From contig DAWS01000009.1 in the NCBI GenBank assembly GCA_002506025.1, positions 8,921-23,570 of the forward strand: 14,650 nucleotides of DNA. The letters are read 5' to 3'. Both the position numbers and the translations under genes were made by a program. Positions 7,158 to 14,650 of this stretch are shown here, piece after piece (the stretch's first letter is position 1; each line of letters begins with the position of its first letter). Origin of the DNA: Euryarchaeota archaeon UBA111. Its GTDB lineage: Archaea > Thermoplasmatota > Poseidoniia > Poseidoniales > Poseidoniaceae. Under the pieces are notes generated by a model. The model had not been told where the DNA came from. It searched no databases and saw only the letters and a program-made list of their open reading frames with translations.

Positions 7158-8114
7158 TTACTGCTTCAGATGCGTTACTAATCGAGCGGTAAGTGCGTCA
7201 AGTTGTATTTGTTCTCCACCGCCCTCGACCAATCTATAATCTACTTCTGCCATCCATTCTGTTAGGTCTAGTTTGGATTCCTCACTCAGAAAATCTGCAG
7301 AATATAATTCTCGATGTAGTTGATTGACGAAGTCAGTGCCGGCCAGGCCATACTTGTCTAGTAATTCCCTCAATCTTCGTCGGGCGGAGTGAAACCCATC
7401 ATCACGACAAGCCTTGAGATACTGGTGCAGACTTTCAGGCGGTGCAGTTGCTGAGGTCTCATAGATGAGTTCACGTGTAACATCGTTACTCAACGCGGCT
7501 GATACTTGCAAGGCAGTAAGCGCCTTACGCAAGTCTCCTTGACTAATCCTCGTCAAGGCTTCTGCAGCATCATCATCAAGATTGATTTCTTCAATTGCGG
7601 CCACATGGTGAACTTGCTGGTGCACATCAGAATCAGCTAGCGGCCTAAATCTAAATACGGCGCATCTGGACTGAATCGGTTCGATAATTTTCGATGAGTA
7701 ATTGCAAGATAGGATAAATCTACAAGTCTCAGCATACTGCTCCATTATTCTACGTAATGCACCCTGTGCGTCGTTGGTAAGGGCGTCGGCTTCATCAAGA
7801 AAAATAATTTTGAAAGCTGCGCCACCGTAAGGGCTGGTTCTAGCAAATTGCTTCACCTTGGTTCTTATGCTCTCCAATTTGCGCTCATCTGAGGCATTCA
7901 TTTCTAGTAGGTTTTCTCGGAAATTGTCACCAAATACATCCTTCGTTAAGGCCATCGCAGCAGTAGTTTTCCCGGTACCTGGTGGGCCAGCGAATAATAA
8001 GTGGGGAAATTGCTTTTTTTCAGCATAAATTGTTAGCCTTTGCACCACTGCGGGTTGACCTCTGATTTCGCTAACAGAGCGTGGTCTGTGCTTCTCTACC
8101 CACAACTCGCTCAT
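7158..8114 (-). CDS. rfcS: Replication factor C small subunit (clamp loader ATPase)
   Basis: This 318-residue AAA+ protein loads the PCNA sliding clamp onto primed DNA together with the large RFC subunit. Motifs numbered from the chosen start: 'LWVEKHRPRSVSEIRGQ' (4-20), Walker A GPPGTGKT (43-50), 'LLEMNASDERKLESIR' (69-84), Walker B 'FLDEAD' (105-110), sensor 1 'FILSCNYSSKIIEPIQSRC' (133-151) with the SRC arginine finger R150, and 'GDLRKALTALQ' as sensor 2. Length matches archaeal small subunits. The frame extends to an ATG at 8159, but family alignment starts at 'SELWVEKHRP', so I use the ATG at 8114. No strong Shine-Dalgarno precedes it, so a leaderless transcript is possible. It diverges from the giant gene. 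Confidence 0.95.
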   Translation of the reverse strand: MSELWVEKHRPRSVSEIRGQPAVVQRLTIYAEKKQFPHLLFAGPPGTGKTTAAMALTKDVFGDNFRENLLEMNASDERKLESIRTKVKQFARTSPYGGAAFKIIFLDEADALTNDAQGALRRIMEQYAETCRFILSCNYSSKIIEPIQSRCAVFRFRPLADSDVHQQVHHVAAIEEINLDDDAAEALTRISQGDLRKALTALQVSAALSNDVTRELIYETSATAPPESLHQYLKACRDDGFHSARRRLRELLDKYGLAGTDFVNQLHRELYSADFLSEESKLDLTEWMAEVDYRLVEGGGEQIQLDALTARLVTHLKQ

Positions 8115-8186
8115 AGCAACATCATGATGGCGGACGCCCTTCAACATTATGATTGTCATGTCCTCAAATCACTGATTGAATCAACC

Positions 8187-8204
8187 TTGTATCGAGTGAT
8201 ACAA
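8187..8204. promoter_or_regulatory. Perfect palindrome in the divergent rfcS / giant-gene spacer
   Basis: TTGTATC-GAGT-GATACAA is a perfect 7+7 inverted repeat with a four-base centre. It lies 46 bases upstream of the ATG at 8250 and 73 bases upstream of the rfcS start. The run ACAAATACAAT, a weak TATA-like element for the giant gene, begins inside its right arm (from 8201). The shape suits a dimeric regulator, but no factor is known. Confidence 0.5.
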
Positions 8205-8249
8205 ATACAATCTAGGGAAAAGACAGTAAAAGGAGACTCCATACCGTAG

Positions 8250-11200
8250 ATGAGTCCCATGCCGTACGCGTCCGAAAAACGTCGAGCACTAACTGCGATT
8301 TTCATCGTATTTCTATTTATTTTTAGCGAAATCCTGGTTGCTGAAAATGATGTTCATAATCAATTAGGCGACGAGAATAAGGTTGAATATTCGCTGTATC
8401 AATACCCTTCCAACGCTGAGACATTCATTAGTTTGCAAGACCCGGATGTAAATTTCAATTCAGCCAATGATAATTTAATTGGGGTTGATTCACTGCTCGG
8501 GACAGAAACTAGGGGTCTATATCGATTTATCAACAATCTTACTGCTGCATCTGATAGCATTATCAGCGCAGAATTAACGCTGACTTGTGAAGTTGCCACC
8601 GAAGCATTACCCGGAACTCCGCCTGTGTTATATCCAGCCACAATAATTGCAAATTTTGCGCCGCTTGAAGTTACTTGGAACGAAATTGCCGATTCCATAA
8701 ACTGGCAATCGCCGGGCGTAGAAGGCAGCAGCGATCGAACTGTTTGGGACACACCATCGACCGTTACCCAGTTATCTGGTTCAATTCATGAGTATTCGCT
8801 TAACGTGACTAAACTTGCGCAGACCAGTTTAGACCTTGGTCGTAACAAGTTCGATTTTGTAATTTCAGCCATTGGTGGTGAGTTACGTTGTTTCAAGAGC
8901 GGTAACGGTAATTCGGCATATGATCCGGTTCTGAGCATAACTCACTCAACTGGCGCACATGGGGACGGCGGTTCAGTGACGGTTGATTTCCTTGAAAATG
9001 GCCAACCTCTGATGACAGGGGGACTAATAACCCAGCCAGATACTCACCCGATAATCTCCTACGATTCGTTAGTTGGTTCTGACGTTGAGTTTCAATTCTC
9101 ACTCGCTGATGACTTTCGCTCTGTGCTAAGTGATAACTGGCTATATTCAACCATGTCATACCCGTTCACAACTACAGGCTCATCGGGTGAATATGATATT
9201 CCCGCATCCGAGGCGTTTAACATCGGTGACTCGATTTTCTATCGATACAGAAGCGTTGATTTGACCGCTAAGTTATCAGACTGGGAGTCTGGTTATTTCT
9301 TACTGCCTGGATACACAGTCACCAACAATAACGATGGTACCGCAACATTGAATATTTCTAATGATGACTTTAATCTTGATGGTTTCAAATTAATCGAAGA
9401 TACTTATGTTGCTAGTTCAAGCCCCAATCAACAAAGTAGCTCTGGCGTTATGATTATTGAGAATGCACCCACCTCACAGAGCGTTATACACCTCGGGGTA
9501 AACCTGCACCTGCTCGGACTGCAAAGTGATATTACCGTCCTCGATGCTAATGTTGAGTTAACTAGAATTAGTTTCCAAAGCAACCCTGTCACGCTATCTA
9601 TGCATGAGTATACGGGGACAGCCTGGATTGAGGATGAGGCAACTTGGAATTACGGCAGCATTGGTAACACTTGGTCGAATGCTGGAATGGACACGATTGG
9701 TTCTGCGGAGGATACTGGAATTAACTCAAATCAGGCTAGTGACACATTTGCCATCAGCGTTCATGACTCAGCTCAGCAATTCATCGCTGCTAGTGGCGAC
9801 AGTAGAATCGATTATCTCCTTACAGGTATGTTACCGGGTGAACAGCCTCCATCCCAAGCAAGGGGCGTATTATTTTTCGACGGCACACACCCTAACACAC
9901 TAAACTGGCCCACTCTAAATCTGACATACTCACTTCCTGTTAACACCTCGATAGCGGAATCCACACTGTTGGAGCCGATAGGTGGCCAGACTACATGGAA
10001 TGTCACTGGCGGCAACCTATCAGGGAATACTACACCTGTAATGACTTGGGAGACCAGTGATAATAGCCAACAACATTCTATCCTACAATTGGCAACCGAC
10101 CCATTTTATCGAAATTTGATCCACGTCGAGGACTCAAGAACCAACGGTAATCCACCGACTAATTCCGATGGTTACGCAATACTGGGAACTTCAGCACTTA
10201 GCACTGGGTCAGAGTATTTCTGGCGGGTGAAGCATATCGATAACGATGGTTTGTCAGGGGTTTGGAATGAGACCTCTTTCTTTGTCACTTCTATGACCTC
10301 GCAATGGCTGGGCGGCTCATTGCACAAACTTGTAGTCACGGCCGATTCCGAACCCACAATTTCCGGAACACCGGACTTTGCTCATGCAACAATCAGTAGC
10401 AGTTCACCAACCGGCAACACATTTGGCTATCCTTACATTGGTGTTACAGATTCGCAATCAAGTGGTAAATCGAATGGTTTGCTGGGCTTCGACATCAGGA
10501 ATTACCTGCTACCAGATGGTTTAGCAGTCGTAGGCTCAGAAATTACCTTGACTAGCACTTCTGTTACGGGCACTAACCCTGATTTGGGCGTTTGGGAATT
10601 GTCCGTTCACGATTGGAATCCACAAGAGGTAACTTGGCTTGAATCATCAGCTGGTGTGTCATGGGGCAATCCCGGCGCTAGTGGCTCTAACGATCGTGCA
10701 AATCTGCTAGATTCAGTGGTGCTAACATCGACAGGAGACCACACATGGAATATTACGAGCGCAGTTCAGGATTCTATGAGAGATAGTGAAAGGCTTGACC
10801 TGATGTTTGAGGTTATGCCAGGACAAAACAACATCAACACCTTATTTGGTTCTCCGTATTCATCCTCCAACCAACAACCGTCAATCGAAATTACCTATGC
10901 CCTTGGGTCAAACCAAAAACCACTCCCACCTACTGCTTCTTTCCCGGCAAATGCTGAGTGGGTATTTGTCAATAATTCAAGCCTTGAAACCGAGGCAGGA
11001 CCGAGTTTTCACTGGACTCCAAACAACGTCGTGCCAATTTCCGGCTGGGGCTTAGAGATAGATACCACAGAACAGTTCAATTCTCCTGACAAGCGTTCAG
11101 TATCATCCTGGAATGACCCTGGATTTGACGTTGCAAATAACATTTACCAGTTGCAATCAGACCTAGAAATTGGTAAGCAGTGGTTCTGGCGTGTTAGGGG

Positions 11201-14200
11201 GTTATCCTCCACATACCAACTTGGGGAATGGTCATCAAATTTCCATTTCTATCTCCCAGACTTCAATGTCGACTTGGTTGATTCTACTACCTATACAACT
11301 GAATTCTATCACAACAGTGCCATAAGCAACAGCAATGTTTTGGAGTTTGTCGACACCGCAATACTGGATGCCAATGTTCCATCCTCTATCAACCTAAACG
11401 AGCCATTTTTGGAGGTTGGTACTACAGCAACCGGATTAAATTCGTCGATGCTGCTAAAGATTCCCATTCCGATTGAAATGCATCCAGAGAACGCCACAGT
11501 TATTGCTGCATCACTAGCGTTGGAAGCCACGCCGCTCTCAACCTCAGGTATTCCAATAGCGGTGAGAAACGTATTACAACCATGGAATGAATCAGTGAAT
11601 AGCGTTCAATACAACGACACCTCAAACTGGAGTGAATTTGGCGGTAGAGGAATTGGCTCAGATGTATCCGCTCCGCTAGATATCCAAGAATCGGTTAGTG
11701 GTGAAATGTCATGGGATATCACCCCACTGGTTCAGTACGCATTTGATCAAGGTCAAACCTATATTTCAGTCATGCTGTACGCCCCAGCTTCGCAACTCGG
11801 TGAATTGGTTTACTTCCATTCGTCTGATTATTCAAGTGAGCAACCTACGGTAAATTTCACTTGGTCCTATGGTAATAGGGATTTACCATCAAGCACTGCT
11901 GTTTTGACAACTCCAGCGCCAGGGCAGATTTACTTCAACCAAACCTCGCATGCAATAATACCTGACCTGCGCCCAACCTTCACTTGGCAGTGGCCTGCTA
12001 CTGCCGCAGTAAATCCAGATGCTTGGATAGTCGCGTTTGATTTAGATCCAAATGATGACATGGCGGGCCAGCTAGTATTTGATTCCAGAACTGATTCCGC
12101 ATTATTTGACTTAGTCAATCTAGAGTTCACCCCAGATGCTGACATCGACTTCAGAAACGATATTTACTGGTCAGTTCAAGCGGTGAACAATTCAATGTAT
12201 GGGCCGATAAGCCAAGACTCAAGTTACTTTATTCCCAATACAGTGGGGGCAGAATTATCACCAACAGACGCGATTATTAGTATACAAGATGGAACGATAT
12301 TTTCTCCAACAAACTTTCCTTCAGCAACTACCGATACCTACCTCGATGAAGGTGCTCCGACCACTGCACAAGATACCAATGGGCTGATGATTGGCAACAG
12401 CTCAATAGCAAATACTAATGTTTCATCAACTACAGCAATCGTATCGTTCAATATATCAATGCTTGATATGCCATCAACTTATGAAATTCTAAGCGCGGAT
12501 CTAACTCTTACAGCAGTTTCTGGTTCTGGCAGCGTTGAAATTTCCGCGTCCAGAATGTTCACTGCGTGGGATGAAACCGCAACATGGGACAACAATACTG
12601 CGGGCAGTCAATGGAATGAGACCGGTGCACTGCGAGGCTCTGATTCAGACTTACCCGACTCTCTAGTGACGGTAAGTGCAACTGGGGAACACACTTGGAA
12701 TGTTACAAGAATAATGCAATTGTCCCACGCAGCTGGCAGTCAAGAAGTGTCTATCCTACTACAACCAGAGATATTTAATTCGCCAACAGGAGTCGTTGAC
12801 GGCAATTACATCTTTGCCGACAGTGAAAACGTGACGCTAGAAATTAGGCCAAAATTAACCCTGGAATATAGAACTGTTGAGCAATGGCTGGCTCCATCCC
12901 CATCCCTAGTTCACCCGGCAAACTCTGCCACTTTGTGGAACACTTCATCTTACGAATTAGTTGGTCCAGATTCGATTGAATTTGATTTCAACACGCCACT
13001 GTCAAACGTAACTAATTGGCACATTTGTCATGGTCAGGAGTTACGATGGCTCGATTGTGAGTCTTCATCATCTGCAGACTCCGAGTTTGCTTTTGATTCA
13101 GCAACCAATACATTCCTCCTAGATGATTCTGGTGTAGTGAACGATAACTTTGGTGATCAGTGGCAATATTGGCGAATTCGTGGCGATCAGGACCATAGAG
13201 TTGGTATCTATTCACCAATCTTCCAATATCGAATGAGCGACGCGCAAGCAGAAGATGATGGATTTGGTAACTACACGGTTGAGTTGTCAAGAAACTCAAT
13301 CTTCCAGAACACTGGTGATTTGCCGCAAGTTGTTGATGCAACAACAGATAGCGTAAATCAACAAGATAACTATGGCTCTGACTCGACCTTAACCCTCGGT
13401 TACTCATCTGCTACTGGTGGAATGAGTCAGGCATATTTCTCCTACGACTTGTCAGACATATATTTCGATAGTTTAGCAACGCCAATAAGCGCATTATTAG
13501 AACTTGATTTGGCTTCAAGCACACAGAATATCGCTCCAATAGATGTTTCAGTGTTTGCCTGTGATACTTTTGACGAGGCACTCATAACCTTTGCCAACTC
13601 GCCAGCATGTTCCAATTCAGAAATTACTCGCGCTACCATTTCAAGTTTCTCTGGAAGTACTATCCAGTGGGATATTACTGATTTACTACAAACTAATTTC
13701 TACACAAATAATGATTCAATCTCTTTTACCCTTGCTCCAGCAGCAGGCGTGACTAATTCCGTCGACTTTTACAGTTCAGAAAGTGGTATATTTGATAGAC
13801 CAGTCTTGCGTTTAACATACATAGAAAACATCGGTGGGCTGACTCCACCATCGCAAACAGTACTCAGTAGCCCTGCTAATGGTGAAGTGATCTATGACAC
13901 TAGTTCAGAAATTGTTCAATCCCCACAAAGCGTTCAGCTAAACTGGGTTCAGAGCAGCGATGCGACGGATTATATCCTATACATAAAAAACCAAAATAAC
14001 ATTAATACATATGATTCAAGATTCGATGCAGCAATATCAGGTAACACCTTCACATCAAGCCAATTCCAGCCCGGAGAAGTGTATGAATGGTGGGTCCAAG
14101 GAGTCAATCAAACAATACCTGGTCCAGCATCGCAGCGCTGGTCATTTGGTATTGGCAACCCTGACCATTCATACAATGATGATGGAACGTATGTCTACAC

Positions 14201-14650
14201 AGTCCGTGATTCTGCTGATGTGGCCGGATATTCACACATGGACATACTAGATAACACAATCACAGACGCTCTGCCATTGGCTAACTTTGGATTTTCAGAG
14301 GACTTAGCTGTCGGTAAAGGATGTTACAATACAGTCGGTTCAGTGTGTGACACGATTATCTCATTAGACATGTCACAAATACCTCTAAGTAGCGATCAAA
14401 CAATACACAGCATTGAACTTACATTCAGTGTAGACCAATGGGATTTTTCTGGTGGCGCTTATGCAATCGACTTGTCTGTACACCAATTCCTAATCAGCAA
14501 TTGGAATGAACTTGGTATTACTTGGAATACCACTGGAGCAACACCCGGGCCAGTAGCAGGTGTTGATTACATTTCGACACCACTTGATCAGGGAACATTC
14601 TATGGAACTAATTCTAAAATTGCGTTCCAAATTGCTACTGATTCGTTGGT
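8250..14650 (+). CDS. Giant secreted DNRLRE / fibronectin-like repeat protein, 3' end missing
   Basis: One uninterrupted frame of more than 2130 codons runs off the window. A TAG codon at 8247 directly precedes the ATG, fixing the 5' limit; a second ATG at 8259 is possible. GGAG lies 14 bases upstream, an unusually long spacing. Residues 9-31 form a signal peptide: 'EKRRALTAIFIVFLFIFSEI', then 'LVA' and likely cleavage before END. The rest alternates two domain types. DNRLRE-like units carry motifs such as 'WDETATWDNNTAGSQW' and 'GEHTWNVTRIMQ'. FN3-like units carry 'EYFWRV' or 'WFWRVRGL' followed by 'G.W' and an F/Y-rich strand. The chain is rich in Ser, Thr, Asn and Asp with many N-x-S/T sites, as expected for a glycosylated archaeal surface protein. 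No enzyme motif or anchor is seen; the C-terminus is outside. Likely an adhesin, stalk or matrix protein (inference). Confidence 0.92.
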   Translation, partial: MSPMPYASEKRRALTAIFIVFLFIFSEILVAENDVHNQLGDENKVEYSLYQYPSNAETFISLQDPDVNFNSANDNLIGVDSLLGTETRGLYRFINNLTAASDSIISAELTLTCEVATEALPGTPPVLYPATIIANFAPLEVTWNEIADSINWQSPGVEGSSDRTVWDTPSTVTQLSGSIHEYSLNVTKLAQTSLDLGRNKFDFVISAIGGELRCFKSGNGNSAYDPVLSITHSTGAHGDGGSVTVDFLENGQPLMTGGLITQPDTHPIISYDSLVGSDVEFQFSLADDFRSVLSDNWLYSTMSYPFTTTGSSGEYDIPASEAFNIGDSIFYRYRSVDLTAKLSDWESGYFLLPGYTVTNNNDGTATLNISNDDFNLDGFKLIEDTYVASSSPNQQSSSGVMIIENAPTSQSVIHLGVNLHLLGLQSDITVLDANVELTRISFQSNPVTLSMHEYTGTAWIEDEATWNYGSIGNTWSNAGMDTIGSAEDTGINSNQASDTFAISVHDSAQQFIAASGDSRIDYLLTGMLPGEQPPSQARGVLFFDGTHPNTLNWPTLNLTYSLPVNTSIAESTLLEPIGGQTTWNVTGGNLSGNTTPVMTWETSDNSQQHSILQLATDPFYRNLIHVEDSRTNGNPPTNSDGYAILGTSALSTGSEYFWRVKHIDNDGLSGVWNETSFFVTSMTSQWLGGSLHKLVVTADSEPTISGTPDFAHATISSSSPTGNTFGYPYIGVTDSQSSGKSNGLLGFDIRNYLLPDGLAVVGSEITLTSTSVTGTNPDLGVWELSVHDWNPQEVTWLESSAGVSWGNPGASGSNDRANLLDSVVLTSTGDHTWNITSAVQDSMRDSERLDLMFEVMPGQNNINTLFGSPYSSSNQQPSIEITYALGSNQKPLPPTASFPANAEWVFVNNSSLETEAGPSFHWTPNNVVPISGWGLEIDTTEQFNSPDKRSVSSWNDPGFDVANNIYQLQSDLEIGKQWFWRVRGLSSTYQLGEWSSNFHFYLPDFNVDLVDSTTYTTEFYHNSAISNSNVLEFVDTAILDANVPSSINLNEPFLEVGTTATGLNSSMLLKIPIPIEMHPENATVIAASLALEATPLSTSGIPIAVRNVLQPWNESVNSVQYNDTSNWSEFGGRGIGSDVSAPLDIQESVSGEMSWDITPLVQYAFDQGQTYISVMLYAPASQLGELVYFHSSDYSSEQPTVNFTWSYGNRDLPSSTAVLTTPAPGQIYFNQTSHAIIPDLRPTFTWQWPATAAVNPDAWIVAFDLDPNDDMAGQLVFDSRTDSALFDLVNLEFTPDADIDFRNDIYWSVQAVNNSMYGPISQDSSYFIPNTVGAELSPTDAIISIQDGTIFSPTNFPSATTDTYLDEGAPTTAQDTNGLMIGNSSIANTNVSSTTAIVSFNISMLDMPSTYEILSADLTLTAVSGSGSVEISASRMFTAWDETATWDNNTAGSQWNETGALRGSDSDLPDSLVTVSATGEHTWNVTRIMQLSHAAGSQEVSILLQPEIFNSPTGVVDGNYIFADSENVTLEIRPKLTLEYRTVEQWLAPSPSLVHPANSATLWNTSSYELVGPDSIEFDFNTPLSNVTNWHICHGQELRWLDCESSSSADSEFAFDSATNTFLLDDSGVVNDNFGDQWQYWRIRGDQDHRVGIYSPIFQYRMSDAQAEDDGFGNYTVELSRNSIFQNTGDLPQVVDATTDSVNQQDNYGSDSTLTLGYSSATGGMSQAYFSYDLSDIYFDSLATPISALLELDLASSTQNIAPIDVSVFACDTFDEALITFANSPACSNSEITRATISSFSGSTIQWDITDLLQTNFYTNNDSISFTLAPAAGVTNSVDFYSSESGIFDRPVLRLTYIENIGGLTPPSQTVLSSPANGEVIYDTSSEIVQSPQSVQLNWVQSSDATDYILYIKNQNNINTYDSRFDAAISGNTFTSSQFQPGEVYEWWVQGVNQTIPGPASQRWSFGIGNPDHSYNDDGTYVYTVRDSADVAGYSHMDILDNTITDALPLANFGFSEDLAVGKGCYNTVGSVCDTIISLDMSQIPLSSDQTIHSIELTFSVDQWDFSGGAYAIDLSVHQFLISNWNELGITWNTTGATPGPVAGVDYISTPLDQGTFYGTNSKIAFQIATDSL
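8385..14650 (+). repeat. Seven-fold DNRLRE + FN3-like module array within the giant gene
   Basis: DNRLRE-like units lie at about 8385-8950, 9315-9945, 10300-10915, 11260-11880, 12250-12885, 13260-13840 and 14150 to the edge; FN3-like units fill the gaps. The codon aligned to the Trp of 'TWN(I/V)T' falls at 8799, 9747, 10746, 11712, 12696 and 13668 (Leu, Phe, Trp, Trp, Trp, Trp). The codon aligned to the central Trp of 'FWRV' falls at 9240, 10221, 11187, 12168, 13170 and 14091 (Tyr in the first). Intervals are 921-1002 bases. DNA identity between copies is low, so the duplications are old and held by protein structure. Domain names come from motif reading, not a profile search. Confidence 0.8.

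Noticed and set aside
7027..7239. Plus-strand 70-codon frame beginning in the convergent spacer
   Set aside because: It runs into the 3' end of rfcS on the opposite strand, has no ribosome-binding site and no recognisable sequence.
8115..8159. Fifteen-residue extension of rfcS
   Set aside because: RFC small subunits start close to the '(E)LWVEKHRP' segment; the upstream ATG has GAGG only two bases away, a poor spacing.
8399..13639. Minus-strand open frames lying antisense to the giant gene
   Set aside because: All are short, overlap a continuous frame with recognisable domain motifs, and show no family features of their own.

Overview
The window looks archaeal, most likely a planktonic euryarchaeon of the Thermoplasmatota (Marine Group II/III, Poseidoniia-like). 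The support is an archaea-specific GatD amidotransferase subunit, an archaeal replication factor C small subunit, an elongator tRNA-Met interrupted at position 37/38 by an intron with a bulge-helix-bulge splice motif, Shine-Dalgarno motifs matching GGAGGTGATC, and a giant secreted protein built from DNRLRE-type and fibronectin-like modules. The lineage is inferred from gene content and style; no phylogeny was run.

Layout. Positions 5638 to 1 on the minus strand are a compact four-gene cluster: ABC ATPase, duplicated FtsX/MacB-type permease (22 bases apart), gatD, and an acyl-CoA carboxylase carboxyltransferase cut by the window edge. The last two junctions are GTGA overlaps, where a GTG start overlaps a TGA stop. 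Upstream on the same strand (5767-5894) lies tRNA-Met(CAU) with a 52-nt intron and an encoded CCA end. An AT-rich spacer then separates it from a plus-strand gene (6014-6925) for an unrecognised three-helix membrane protein with a beta-rich outer domain. It converges on rfcS (minus, 7158-8114) across 232 bases that hold inverted repeats and a weak tRNA-like stretch. A divergent spacer with a perfect 7+7 palindrome separates rfcS from the giant plus-strand gene, which starts at 8250 and is still open at 14650.

Function. gatD (aminoacyl-tRNA formation), rfcS (clamp loading) and tRNA-Met are core information-processing genes. The ABC pair probably works on lipids, lipoproteins or exported peptides at the cell surface, as its family does. 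The carboxyltransferase belongs to biotin-dependent acyl-CoA carboxylation but has unusual active-site loops. The giant protein is the most striking item: a signal peptide followed by at least seven DNRLRE-like domains alternating with six FN3-like domains at a period near 970 bases. It is probably a cell-surface adhesin or fibre-like protein. I see no CRISPR array, insertion sequence, integrase or rRNA.
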